From: Croceimicrobium sp965656185
Lineage (GTDB): Bacteria; Bacteroidota; Bacteroidia; Flavobacteriales; Schleiferiaceae
DNA: 64,000 nt
Reading direction: 5' to 3'
NCBI GenBank assembly: GCA_965656185.1
Contig: CBFHJH010000002.1
Coordinates: forward strand, 62,001 to 126,000
Positions 7,444 through 15,830 of this stretch are shown here, piece after piece. The stretch's first letter is position 1, and each line of letters begins with the position of its first letter. A program made the position numbers and the translations under genes. Below the pieces are notes generated by a model. That model did no database searches, was not told where the DNA came from, and was given only the letters and a program-made list of their open reading frames with translations.

Positions 7444-9759
7444 ATGCCTATCAATAAATGGATTTTGCTGCTTTCTTTACAGCTAGCAGTACTTGGTGCT
7501 AGCGCTCAGGATTGGCAAAGCCTGCATCTGAAAATGCGCTTCGATACCATTGCAGAGACCATAGAAGGTGAAACTTGGCAAAAGGTACAGGAGCTGGGTG
7601 CTTGTGATACCTTGGTATTGAATGCGGTGCGGATCGAAGTAAAAGATCTCCGCTTGGATGGAAAAGAGGCCGCTTTTAATCAGAACGATACTGCTATTTT
7701 CATTGCTTTGAATAGAGCTTATGACAGTTTGGAGCTCTATATCCGATATAAAGCCAAGCCTCGCAAAGGCCTTTATTTTATTGGTTGGCAAGATGAAAGT
7801 AGGCGTTCGAGAAGGCAGATATGGACGCAGGGGCAAGGAATCGATCATCGTCATTGGATTCCGCATAATGATAATCAAGGCGATAAGATCCTATTTTCGG
7901 CCGTATGGATCTTTGATTCATCTTACACGGCAATGAGCAATGGTAAATTAGATTCGACCACGGTGCGAGGATCTGAAAAGCATTGGTATTATAGTATGGA
8001 TAAGCCCATGAGTTCCTATTTGATCGCTTTGACTCTAGATCGCTACGAGGTTGAGGAGCAAAGGATCGCCGGCAAGCAGCATTTTTTATACCACTATCCC
8101 GAAAGAAGAGAAGATGCTTCATGGTATTATTATCGGCATGCTGATATCGCCGCTTTTTTACAGGCAGAAATTGCCCATCCTTATCCGTGGCAAAACTATA
8201 AGCAAGCTCCGGTGCAAGACTTTCGCCATGGGGCCATGGAAAATACCGCCGCCACTATTTTTGGTGATTTCTTTTTAGTGGATTCGCTCGCTTTTCGAGA
8301 CCAGAATTACACCTATGTAGATGCCCATGAATACGCCCATCAATGGTTTGGAAATTTGGTAACCGCTGCTGGCTCTAAGCATCATTGGTTGCATGAGGGC
8401 TTTGCAACTTATTACCAGTGGTTGAGCGAGCAACAGATCTACGGAGCCGATCACTTTGCATGGGAATTGGAAAAGGCGAGGGAGATGGTAGAACTGGCGA
8501 GCGCGCAAAATCCCTTGCCATTGGCGCATGCCCAGGCCGGCTCGGCGCGATTTTATCAAAAAGGAGCCTGGTTGCTCTACATGCTACGAAATTATGCAGG
8601 CGACTCCATTTACCGTGCAGTAATTGCCCAATACCTCCAGCGATACGCCTATAAAGTAGTGCGCAATGAGGACCTTATAGCTTTATTCGAAACAAAGAGT
8701 AAAGCGGATATCCAAGGTTTTTTTGATACTTGGCTTTATGCCGACCGGGAACCGAGCTTGCAAATTCAGCGTGAGGCAGAATCGGACCTAGTAGAACTGG
8801 AGTTGATGGGTGAATTAGTACAGCCCTTGATCTTGGTCGAAGAGTATAATGGTAATCGCATTCAGCGAAAGCTGCAACTAAAAGAAGGCCGCCATAAAAT
8901 AAAACTACAGTCGGCCGAAGCCCATTTTTTCTTTGCCAATTACCGCGAACTATTGATCACGGTGGAGGAGAAGAAGGTGGCTGATGATTGGTATTTTCAG
9001 TACGAGCATGCCGAAAGTTTTAGCGCGCGCTATTTCGCTTTAAGCAATTTGGTGGGCCAGTCGCCCCCGAGGATCTTGGCTTGGTCACGGTCCATTGCCG
9101 AGAATGATAGTTTGCATTACGGTCTAAGAACCAAGGCTTTTGAAATATATGCCAGTCAGGCATTACCCGATTGGCGCAAAGAAACCCTACTCAACGAACT
9201 TTTGGCGCGGCCAGACTTGAAATTGCAAAAACGATTATTGGAAATAGCGCTAGAACAGAAATTAAAACCGGCGGCATCGATCCTGGCCAAGCTGCGCAGC
9301 GGGGGCACTTATCAATTGCGGAAGTACGCCATGCAATTAAGCTTAGACCCTCGCAATGTGGAGGCCAATCGGTGGTTGTATGACAGCATTTATCGCGTAG
9401 AGCCAGGGATACCCGGTAAATTTCTCTACTTAGAATCGCTCTTTTACCGACTCTATTTATTTCAGGATACGGCGGCTTACCGGCTGTTGTTGGACTACGC
9501 TTCCATTTCTTTCGATTTCAATACGCGCATCAATGCCTTGCAATTTCTAGCCTTCGTTCAAGATCCGGATTCCGATTATTTAGAGCAATTGTGGCCGGCT
9601 TTTTTTAACAGCAACTGGAAGTTAGTGCGGGTGGCGCGCGAGGGATTGCAGACTGTCAAAGAGCGACAGCCACAATTATGGGAAGAATATTATTACAGCA
9701 AACGAGATTCGTGGACCGACTTTCAAAAGCGAAAGGCAGCACGTACTTTTGAAGAATAA
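7444..9759 (+). CDS. M1 family zinc metallopeptidase, exported
   Basis: The 771-residue protein has a signal peptide (MPINKWILLLSLQLAVLGASAQ) and the M1 peptidase hallmarks: the substrate-anchoring motif GAMENTAA near residue 267, the zinc site HEYAH (His295, Glu296, His299) and Glu318 in HEGFATYY at the standard spacing. An N-terminal beta domain precedes the catalytic domain, and an alpha-helical repeat region fills residues ~520-770. M1 enzymes remove N-terminal residues from peptides; this one should act in the periplasm. Its stop is two bases from the next start, so it shares a transcript with the sugar transferase, although a functional link is not obvious. Confidence 0.93.
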   Translation: MPINKWILLLSLQLAVLGASAQDWQSLHLKMRFDTIAETIEGETWQKVQELGACDTLVLNAVRIEVKDLRLDGKEAAFNQNDTAIFIALNRAYDSLELYIRYKAKPRKGLYFIGWQDESRRSRRQIWTQGQGIDHRHWIPHNDNQGDKILFSAVWIFDSSYTAMSNGKLDSTTVRGSEKHWYYSMDKPMSSYLIALTLDRYEVEEQRIAGKQHFLYHYPERREDASWYYYRHADIAAFLQAEIAHPYPWQNYKQAPVQDFRHGAMENTAATIFGDFFLVDSLAFRDQNYTYVDAHEYAHQWFGNLVTAAGSKHHWLHEGFATYYQWLSEQQIYGADHFAWELEKAREMVELASAQNPLPLAHAQAGSARFYQKGAWLLYMLRNYAGDSIYRAVIAQYLQRYAYKVVRNEDLIALFETKSKADIQGFFDTWLYADREPSLQIQREAESDLVELELMGELVQPLILVEEYNGNRIQRKLQLKEGRHKIKLQSAEAHFFFANYRELLITVEEKKVADDWYFQYEHAESFSARYFALSNLVGQSPPRILAWSRSIAENDSLHYGLRTKAFEIYASQALPDWRKETLLNELLARPDLKLQKRLLEIALEQKLKPAASILAKLRSGGTYQLRKYAMQLSLDPRNVEANRWLYDSIYRVEPGIPGKFLYLESLFYRLYLFQDTAAYRLLLDYASISFDFNTRINALQFLAFVQDPDSDYLEQLWPAFFNSNWKLVRVAREGLQTVKERQPQLWEEYYYSKRDSWTDFQKRKAARTFEE

Positions 9760-9761
9760 AT

Positions 9762-11123
9762 ATGCCGGCCTACCATTCCAGATTGTCTCAGTTTCTGGTT
9801 CTCCTCGGAGACCTGGTGCTTTTAAACCTCTCCTTTATTGGGGCGGCGGCTTGGCGATTCCGCGATTTACCCTTTACTGGCACCGAGTATTACGACTATT
9901 ACATCCAGCTTTGGTTTATCATTAATCTACTGTGGCTGGTGCTTTCATTGTTGTTCAAGACCTACAATAATGGCTTAAAACTGGAGCCTCGGCAATCGGT
10001 GAGCAAGATCTTTAATGTTTTTATCGGTCACCTATTCGTATTGCTGTTGTTGCTTGTGAGCTTGCAAAAAGGAGCGCAATACTCGCGTTTGTTCTTCTTA
10101 TATTTTTATCTGGCCGCCTTCCTTAGCATCTTACCTTGGCACTTCTTCTACCTTCGTTTTTTACGCGGCTTTCGCCGAAGAAAAAATCCATTGCGTTCGG
10201 TGCTGCTGGTGGGCCGCGGTAAATCCTATGCTGCTTTTAAGCGCTTGGTGGATCGCAATCCCGAATTAGGCTTAGCGATCGAAAGGGAATTGGAGCTTTC
10301 TCAAGAAGGAGATGTGGATGAGGCCTTTTTAAATGCCAATCTAGCTCAAACTGAAGCCGAAGAGCTTTTTGTAGCCCTATCCCCTGAGGATGATCACTTC
10401 CGCACTTTGTATCGATTGGCCGAAAAGAACTTGCTGCGTTTCCGGGCAATTCCCGACTTAGGATTAGGGCCGATGAAAAGTGTCCAGATCGATTTTTACG
10501 ACGAACTTCCCGTGCTCAGTTTCCGCACCGAACCGCTGCAGTTGTGGCATAACCGGGTTTTAAAGCGATTAAGCGATATTATTGGTTCCTTAGTCCTAAT
10601 CTTAGTGCTCTATCCGACCTTATTACCATGGGTGGCCATAGGCGTGAAATTAAGTAGTAAAGGGCCTTTGTTTTTTAAACAGAAGCGCAGTGGATATCGC
10701 CAAGAAGTGTTTTTCATTTACAAGTTTCGCAGCATGCGCATAAATGCAGAAGCCGACGAGAAAATGGCTACGAGCGATGATCTGCGCATAACCAAGTTTG
10801 GCCATTTTATTAGAAAATGGCATTTGGATGAATTACCCCAATTGATCCAAGTTTTTATGGGGGATATGTCTTTAGTGGGGCCAAGGCCTCATATGTTAGC
10901 GCATACTGATCAATATAAAAATTTGGTAGACCGCTATTTATTACGCCATTTTGTGAAGCCCGGTTTAACAGGTTTGGCGCAGGTCCAGGGATTAAAAGGA
11001 GAACATGATCTAAAGAGCATGGAAGAGCGCGTGCAAGCCGATGTTTATTATCTCGAGAACTGGAGTTTATTGCTCGATCTATCCATCTTGCTCCGCACCT
11101 TAGGCAGTTTGGGAAAAGGTTAA
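9762..11123 (+). CDS. Polyprenyl-phosphate glycosylphosphotransferase (WcaJ/WbaP-like)
   Basis: The 453-residue protein has four N-terminal membrane segments within residues ~10-130, a CoA-binding-like middle domain, and a C-terminal sugar transferase domain: membrane-dipping helix near 275-295, KFRSMR near 323, catalytic LDELPQ near 355 and SLVGPRPH. Such enzymes move a sugar-1-phosphate from a nucleotide sugar to undecaprenyl phosphate, the first step of capsule, O-antigen or exopolysaccharide synthesis. It probably works with the glycosyltransferases at 12.9-15.3 kb and perhaps the ABC exporter at the window start. The sugar is not predictable. A terminator follows directly. Confidence 0.95.
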   Translation: MPAYHSRLSQFLVLLGDLVLLNLSFIGAAAWRFRDLPFTGTEYYDYYIQLWFIINLLWLVLSLLFKTYNNGLKLEPRQSVSKIFNVFIGHLFVLLLLLVSLQKGAQYSRLFFLYFYLAAFLSILPWHFFYLRFLRGFRRRKNPLRSVLLVGRGKSYAAFKRLVDRNPELGLAIERELELSQEGDVDEAFLNANLAQTEAEELFVALSPEDDHFRTLYRLAEKNLLRFRAIPDLGLGPMKSVQIDFYDELPVLSFRTEPLQLWHNRVLKRLSDIIGSLVLILVLYPTLLPWVAIGVKLSSKGPLFFKQKRSGYRQEVFFIYKFRSMRINAEADEKMATSDDLRITKFGHFIRKWHLDELPQLIQVFMGDMSLVGPRPHMLAHTDQYKNLVDRYLLRHFVKPGLTGLAQVQGLKGEHDLKSMEERVQADVYYLENWSLLLDLSILLRTLGSLGKG

Positions 11124-11147
11124 AAAAAGCCGGCGCTGGGCCGGCTT
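11121..11147. terminator. Terminator between convergent genes
   Basis: AAGCCGGC (11127-11134) pairs with GCCGGCTT (11140-11147) around a five-base loop. Seven A residues at 11122-11128 give a T run on the minus strand, so it is a strong terminator for the DUF2892 gene; on the plus strand the stem lies only a few bases past the sugar transferase stop and is followed by a weaker T-rich stretch. Confidence 0.85.
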
Positions 11148-11150
11148 CGA

Positions 11151-11354
11151 TTATTGTGTTTTGCAAGTGCTTATCCCGAAAAGGGTATAGAGCGGGCAAA
11201 AGCTGATAAGGCTTGTTAGCAGAAAGATTCCAGCCAAGATTACTAGAATAATCCCTAGGGTGCCTTCAATTACCCCGCTATAAAAGAGATAGGCCACTAC
11301 AATGGCAATCAGGGTGCGGATAAAACGATCCGCATTACTCATGTTTTTTTTCAT
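11151..11354 (-). CDS. DUF2892 small membrane protein (YgaP-like)
   Basis: This 67-residue protein starts MKKNMSNADRFIRTLIAI and has two hydrophobic helices (~13-32 and ~34-52) followed by FCPLYTLFGISTC, the usual pattern of the DUF2892 family. The family resembles the membrane part of the YgaP rhodanese and is often found next to sulfur or redox genes. The two cysteines near the C-terminus (FCPLY and STCKT) are common in the family. Met5 is an alternative start. It lies downstream of a Crp/Fnr gene with a palindrome in between, which suggests control by that regulator. Confidence 0.85.
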   Translation of the reverse strand: MKKNMSNADRFIRTLIAIVVAYLFYSGVIEGTLGIILVILAGIFLLTSLISFCPLYTLFGISTCKTQ

Positions 11355-11384
11355 GGCTTTTGCAATTTGTTGGTTTTTATACAG

Positions 11385-11392
11385 CTAAAGTA
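11385..11392 (-). promoter_or_regulatory. Promoter -7 box (TACTTTAG) of the DUF2892 gene
   Basis: On the minus strand TACTTTAG matches TAnnTTTG except for one base. It lies 30 bases before the ATG at 11354. No good -33 box is present at the expected distance, which fits a promoter needing an activator; the palindrome at 11414-11429 occupies that position. Confidence 0.5.
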
Positions 11393-11413
11393 ATTGCCCA
11401 GATACAATGTTGC

Positions 11414-11429
11414 AGTAACTTCAGTTACT
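11414..11429. promoter_or_regulatory. Perfect Crp/Fnr-type palindrome AGTAAC-TTCA-GTTACT
   Basis: Two six-base arms are separated by four bases, the layout of Crp/Fnr operators. The centre is about 40 bases upstream of the transcription start expected from the TACTTTAG box, the classic position for class II activation. It overlaps the stop codon of the Crp/Fnr gene. The regulator-operator pairing is inferred from proximity and geometry. Confidence 0.6.
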
Positions 11430-12060
11430 AGCGCAGGAAAATACCCTCCTTGGTTTGACTGAGTTGTCCTTCATTCTCCAGCTTTTTAATTACTCGGCTT
11501 ATCACTTCTCTAGCCGTTCCAAGTTCGAGGGCGATCTCCCGATGCGAAAGTTTTAAGGCCTTATCATGACTTAGCTTACTACGCTCTTGGAGGAAGCTAA
11601 GGAGCCTATGGTCCATTTTACCAAAGAGCAAGGATTCTATAGTATCTAGTAATTCGCTGTAGCGCTGGTTGTATTGTCGGAAAAATATTTGATTGAAATC
11701 GCCATTGGTACTGGTCCATCTCCTGAGTTTATCAGATGGCAGAAGCAATAACTGACTATCTTCTTCGGTAATAGCCCTTATTTTACTTGGCAGGTTCTCA
11801 AGTCCGGCAGAAAAAGACATTGCACAACTCTCCTGTGGTCTTATATAGTACAGGAGGAGTTCTCTTTCATCAAAGGTGGCAAATACTTTTACCAAACCTT
11901 TCAAGACTACTGGGATCTGTTTTACATATTGTCCTTCCCTTAGGATTTCTTGGCGAGCCGGAACTTCCGACAATGAGCTATTTGCTTGAATGTCAATAAG
12001 CAAATCATTCCCCACCATGGGGAAGTGTTGTCTTAATAGGTCCAGATCAATCATGTTCAT
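11428..12060 (-). CDS. Crp/Fnr family transcriptional regulator
   Basis: The protein of about 210 residues has an N-terminal cyclic-nucleotide-binding-type barrel (ILREGQYVKQIPVVLKGLVKV, then the ESCAMSFSAGL turn) and a C-terminal winged helix (LSHREIALELGTAREVISRVIKKLE). The E-x-x-S-R pattern in the recognition helix matches the Fnr subgroup. There is no N-terminal Cys cluster, so it is not an iron-sulfur oxygen sensor like E. coli Fnr; the ligand is unknown. The upstream Met at 12087 would overlap the CDF gene by 41 bases. I prefer the ATG at 12060 or 12054, which overlaps the CDF stop by only 14 or 8 bases. Confidence 0.92.
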   Translation of the reverse strand: MNMIDLDLLRQHFPMVGNDLLIDIQANSSLSEVPARQEILREGQYVKQIPVVLKGLVKVFATFDERELLLYYIRPQESCAMSFSAGLENLPSKIRAITEEDSQLLLLPSDKLRRWTSTNGDFNQIFFRQYNQRYSELLDTIESLLFGKMDHRLLSFLQERSKLSHDKALKLSHREIALELGTAREVISRVIKKLENEGQLSQTKEGIFLR

Positions 12061-12934
12061 TAAAAGGTTCAATGTGAATATGTACATCCAAAACCTCCTT
12101 AAACTTAATTCGCAGGTGGTTTTTTACTTGATGGGCTATCTCGTGACCTTCGTATACACTGAGCTTGGCGGAAACCTGGATATGAAGATCAAGATGAAAG
12201 CCAAAACCGAATTTACGAATATGGCATTTTTCTACTTTCTTAACCTGTGGTATTTCTGATGATGTTTTACGGATTAGTCGATCCATATCAGGATACTGTT
12301 GCTCATCCATAACTTCTCCAAGGGCCGGCCGAAATATTAAAAAGGCATTGTAAAATATCATGAAACTAGCTGCGATCGCTGCCAGTTCATCGGCCATAGC
12401 AAACCTCGGTCCCAGACCAAGGCTAATACCGATGCCAATAAAGGCCACGGCAGAACTCATGGCGTCTGAGCGATGATGCCAAGCCTCAGCTTTTAAAGCG
12501 GTGCTCTTTAGGAGCTTACTCTGCTTTTTAAAATATCGATAGGCAATCTCTTTAATTAAAATGATCATGCCTAAGACGTAAATAGTAAAGGTTTCTGGCA
12601 CTTTTTGATCATCTAGATTCAGGTTATAAATCGCCTGGACAATAATGAGAGTACCGGAAATGATCAGGAAAAAACTGACTAAGAAAGTAACCAATGGTTC
12701 TGCTTTTCCATGACCATAGGGGTGATTTTTATCGGGTGGCTTTGCAGCGTAGCGCAATCCTAAAATTAAAGCCAAGGAGGCTAAAACGTCCGTAAGACTC
12801 TCAATAGCATCTGCAATTAAAGCAAAGCTGTTGCCCAAAATCCCACTAATACCTTTTATCAAAGCGAGTGTTAAATTGCTTAGAAGGCTTTTCCAAGCTA
12901 CTTTCTGAGCTTGTTTTGGGGCGTTGTTATTCAC
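12047..12934 (-). CDS. Cation diffusion facilitator (CDF) metal efflux protein
   Basis: The 295-residue protein has about six membrane helices and a C-terminal cytoplasmic domain. Metal-site residues are visible: ADAIESLTD (Asp42, Asp49) in the second helix, the HPYGHGKAE loop near 71-79, and HHRSDAMSS in the fifth helix. The C-terminal part (HIRKFGFGFHLDLHIQV) is the dimerising ferredoxin-like fold. CDF proteins exchange Zn, Fe or Mn for protons and lower cytoplasmic metal; the metal cannot be read from sequence alone. Its start overlaps the stop of the upstream glycosyltransferase by four bases and its end overlaps the Crp/Fnr gene, so three unrelated functions share one coupled transcript. 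Confidence 0.95.
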   Translation of the reverse strand: MNNNAPKQAQKVAWKSLLSNLTLALIKGISGILGNSFALIADAIESLTDVLASLALILGLRYAAKPPDKNHPYGHGKAEPLVTFLVSFFLIISGTLIIVQAIYNLNLDDQKVPETFTIYVLGMIILIKEIAYRYFKKQSKLLKSTALKAEAWHHRSDAMSSAVAFIGIGISLGLGPRFAMADELAAIAASFMIFYNAFLIFRPALGEVMDEQQYPDMDRLIRKTSSEIPQVKKVEKCHIRKFGFGFHLDLHIQVSAKLSVYEGHEIAHQVKNHLRIKFKEVLDVHIHIEPFNEHD

Positions 12935-14208
12935 TTTCGTTTTCGGATCAAAGCTTGCTGGAAGGTTACCTCATATTCTTCGGCGATAAGTTTCCACTGA
13001 TATTTTTCGCGCACCTTCCGGGTGTTGTTGGCAATTTGCTCCCTGGCCTTGGCGGTTTTTTCCCAATGGTCGAGGTGATTGCTGAGGTCGCTAGCGTCTA
13101 CAAAATAGGCAGCATCTTCACCCAGTACCTCACGGTTAAAACCATTATTATGGGCAACTATAAAAACCTTACTGGCCATGGCTTCCAAAAGACTGGGGTT
13201 AGTTCCACCCACGCTGTGTCCATGAAAGTAGAGGCGTGCATGGTGGCGAAGGTTGTTGAGTTTGTCTTTATCGTAAATGCCTTGTAAGAAACGAATTCTG
13301 CTGTCTTTGTACTTTTCTTTTAACCAGGTGCCGTAGGCGGTTTCATGATTGCCAATTACTAGAAAGGGGTACTGGTTTTCGCTTTTAAGGACACCTTCTA
13401 GGATCGTTGCGATATTGTTTTCAGGCTCCAGGCGGGCGATCAAAAGGTGGTATTGGTCTTTCTGTAAATTATAGGTGCTCAGTACTTCCGGATCTGGTTT
13501 ATACATTAGCTCTGCGCCATAGGCGATATGCACACTGTCGGTAGGGTACTTGCTATTTAAATACTCTCGAATTTTAAGTGAATCGGCTACCAAAACATCA
13601 CTACCTATGGCCGCCCATTTCTCGGCATAGCGTAGAAATTTTTGGACCCGAGCGCTGTATTTGCTGCGCTTCCATTCCAAGCCGTCCATATTGCTGATAA
13701 GCACCGACGATTTTGGTAAAAGGCTTTGCCAGAGGCTCGAGCTCGTGTAGCCCAGCATTAAAATCACATCAAAATTACGCTGGCGGGAGTCGATCATGCA
13801 GTTGAGATCATAGATGAATTGACCGGCGGTACCAATACGATGCTCCGNNNNNNNNNNNNNNNNNNNNNNNNNNNNNNNNNNNNNNNNNNNNNNNNNNNNN
13901 NNNNNNNNNNNNNNNNNNNNNNNNNNNNNNNNNNNNNNNNNNNNATCAAAATTACGCTGGCGGGAGTCGATCATGCAGTTGAGATCATAGATGAATTGAC
14001 CGGCGGTACCAATACGATGCTCCGGGTCGTATTTATGAATGATCTCTACCCCGAGATAGTTTTTCTGATTGTAAGGATGTCGATGCGAATTATAGACCCA
14101 AACCTGATGCCCCATGCTTACCAAATGCACTCCCAAGTGTTGGGCGCACTCTTCGAAGCCGCCGTAATTGTTAGGAATTCCCCTTGTGCCCAGGATGCCG
14201 ATTTTCAT
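12931..14208 (-). CDS. Glycosyltransferase with DUF1972 domain, interrupted by a false assembly gap
   Basis: The protein starts MKIGILGTRGIPNNYGGFEE, the signature of DUF1972 glycosyltransferases (rhamnosyl- and related transferases), and ends with a GT4-type nucleotide-sugar site GGTNPSLLEAMA. The sequence is broken by 97 N, and the 80 bases before the gap are repeated exactly after it, so residues from EHRIGTAGQ to RQRNFD appear twice. Removing one copy and the N deletes 177 bases (59 codons) and restores a continuous protein of about 366 residues, normal for the family. It should add a sugar to a lipid-linked or surface glycan. It follows the GT4 gene with one base between. Confidence 0.9.
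   Translation of the reverse strand: MKIGILGTRGIPNNYGGFEECAQHLGVHLVSMGHQVWVYNSHRHPYNQKNYLGVEIIHKYDPEHRIGTAGQFIYDLNCMIDSRQRNFDXXXXXXXXXXXXXXXXXXXXXXXXXXXXXXXXXEHRIGTAGQFIYDLNCMIDSRQRNFDVILMLGYTSSSLWQSLLPKSSVLISNMDGLEWKRSKYSARVQKFLRYAEKWAAIGSDVLVADSLKIREYLNSKYPTDSVHIAYGAELMYKPDPEVLSTYNLQKDQYHLLIARLEPENNIATILEGVLKSENQYPFLVIGNHETAYGTWLKEKYKDSRIRFLQGIYDKDKLNNLRHHARLYFHGHSVGGTNPSLLEAMASKVFIVAHNNGFNREVLGEDAAYFVDASDLSNHLDHWEKTAKAREQIANNTRKVREKYQWKLIAEEYEVTFQQALIRKRK
13768..14024. repeat. 80-base direct duplication flanking a 97-N gap (assembly artefact)
   Basis: Bases 13768-13847 and 13945-14024 are identical, with N at 13848-13944. This is the overlap of two contigs that were joined without merging. 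It is not a biological repeat. Confidence 0.95.
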
Positions 14209-14209
14209 C

Positions 14210-15262
14210 TTAGGAAGGTACTATATCTTGATAAATTGACTCTAGTTTTTGAGCGGCTTTTGCCCAGCTAAAATTTTCCAATACCCACTTTCGATGTTCA
14301 CGCTGATCTTGAAATGCGGCTTCGATGGCAGCGCGAATGGATATGGGGTCCATCGGATCGCAATAATGGGCACGATCACCAAATAGTTCCCTCTGAATAG
14401 GGTGATCACTCACCACGATCTGGCAGCCACTGGCTAATGCTTCCAAGCTAACGAGACCCGTACTTTCATAATGACTGGCCAAGACATGTACCTTGGCTTG
14501 AGCATAATATTGGGCACACTGCTCTCGGGTCGCCCGACCTTCAAAGCTGATATTTGCCTCGGCCTGGTCTTCGCAGGTCTTACGATAGTCTTGGTGAGCT
14601 GGTGCCGCTTCTCCTACCATTTTGCTGGGCCAATTGGCTCCCGTCAATGCTTTGACCAGGTTCAATTGATTTTTGATCGGTTCAAAGCGGGCAATTGATA
14701 GTAGTCCATGTCGTTCTGTAGACTCCTGTATTTTAAGGTGTTCTATCCCAAGTTTTAGGCTATGAGTTTTGGTAAAGTGCGGATAGGACTTTTGGATTAA
14801 TTGCGCTTCTGCTTCGGTGGCCGTTAGTAGGCATTCTGCTTTTTGGACTACTTTCAATACACTGGCTCTCTGGCCATTTAAAAGATATTCTAGTGGCGGC
14901 CATTTCTCACGGCCTTGCAGCGCTCTTCCTAATAGTTTTACATACTCCATGGCTTCGCTTCCCAATCCTTGTTGGAGAAATCTTCGAAGGGAGGAAGCCT
15001 CGGAATCGGCCGCGCTGTAATCCACGTAAATACTGGAAATTACCAATGGTAATCCACTAGCCACTAATTGAAGCGCTGGAGCTGGTCGGCCGAGGTTGAA
15101 ATGATGTAGTACTTGGTACTGCTTAAAATCTATCTTTTCCCCTTCCCAAATGTTTACTTCATGACCCAAGGATCGCAAAGCTTTGGCCGTTTGCAAGAGG
15201 TGGAGAGTGTCGCCTCCCGGCTGACTTTCATAATTGGATCTGGTGCTGAAGAGTATACGCAT
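14210..15262 (-). CDS. Glycosyltransferase family 4 (GT-B fold)
   Basis: The 350-residue protein has a Rossmann start (MRILFSTRSNYESQPGGDTLHL), a mid-protein donor-site strand (GLLSIARFEPIKNQLNLVKAL) and the C-terminal motif HYESTGLVSLEALASGCQIVVSD, where the E-x7-E pair of GT4 enzymes is recognisable. It is a cytoplasmic or membrane-edge enzyme that adds a sugar to a growing glycan; donor and acceptor are unknown. It lies 13 bases after the BioY gene and one base before the DUF1972 transferase, so it is part of the same minus-strand operon. Confidence 0.92.
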   Translation of the reverse strand: MRILFSTRSNYESQPGGDTLHLLQTAKALRSLGHEVNIWEGEKIDFKQYQVLHHFNLGRPAPALQLVASGLPLVISSIYVDYSAADSEASSLRRFLQQGLGSEAMEYVKLLGRALQGREKWPPLEYLLNGQRASVLKVVQKAECLLTATEAEAQLIQKSYPHFTKTHSLKLGIEHLKIQESTERHGLLSIARFEPIKNQLNLVKALTGANWPSKMVGEAAPAHQDYRKTCEDQAEANISFEGRATREQCAQYYAQAKVHVLASHYESTGLVSLEALASGCQIVVSDHPIQRELFGDRAHYCDPMDPISIRAAIEAAFQDQREHRKWVLENFSWAKAAQKLESIYQDIVPS

Positions 15263-15275
15263 GCTCAGCGTAAAG

Positions 15276-15830
15276 CTAAGAAATGGCGGTGGTTTCTGAG
15301 AGTTTTTTCCTCAAAGCCGAGGCAATTAAACCGCCAAGGATACTTTTTAGAAGAAGGCCAGGAATTAATCTTACGGCCGTAGCCCAGAGGTCAACTCCCT
15401 CTAGTTGTAGATAAAGTACTAAAAAGCCAGGAATGAGCACTAGGCCATGTGCTTTCAAAAAGGCGAGCATGGCTTGAAAGAAATTAAAGTCATTACGCTG
15501 CGCTTCCCAACTNNNNNNNNNNNNNNNNNNNNNNNNNNNNNNNNNNNNNNNNNNNNNNNNNNNNNNNNNNNNNNNNNNNNNNNNNNNNNNNNNNNNNNNN
15601 NNNNNNNNNNNTGAAGTGTAGGAGCCAAAAACTGGTAAGCCTATGGCTCCTAAAAGGAGGTAAGCTAGCCCTAAGCTCAGACTGGCTTTAGGGGAGAACA
15701 GACTAAAGGCAATGAAAAGTACTAAAGTTTGCAAGGTGATGGGAACCATGGCTAGGTCGAGGCTAATAGGGGCGATCAGAAGGATCACGATTAAGCTGAT
15801 GATCCACTTAGGTTTCCGAATTTCATCCAT
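15276..15830 (-). CDS. bioY: Biotin transporter BioY (substrate-binding S component), with assembly gap
   Basis: The visible parts match BioY: the N-terminal membrane region with VPITLQTLVLFIAFSL, then LGLAYLLLGAIGLPVFGS, and a C-terminal part with IPGLLLKSILGGLIAS. BioY binds biotin and works alone or with an ECF energising module; no such module is nearby. The run of 99 N at 15513-15611 removes the conserved LGPT-type segment after GLPVF, so here real sequence of about 30 codons is missing. I chose the ATG at 15830, which overlaps the MATE stop by 8 bases, rather than the upstream start at 15866. Confidence 0.9.
   Translation of the reverse strand: MDEIRKPKWIISLIVILLIAPISLDLAMVPITLQTLVLFIAFSLFSPKASLSLGLAYLLLGAIGLPVFGSYTSXXXXXXXXXXXXXXXXXXXXXXXXXXXXXXXXXSWEAQRNDFNFFQAMLAFLKAHGLVLIPGFLVLYLQLEGVDLWATAVRLIPGLLLKSILGGLIASALRKKLSETTAIS

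Noticed and set aside
12868..13287. 139-codon plus-strand frame across the CDF and glycosyltransferase genes
   Set aside because: It is antisense to two well-supported genes and has no known motif.
13768..14024. Genuine tandem repeat inside a glycosyltransferase
   Set aside because: Exact identity, placement at an N gap and restoration of normal length on collapse show an assembly overlap.
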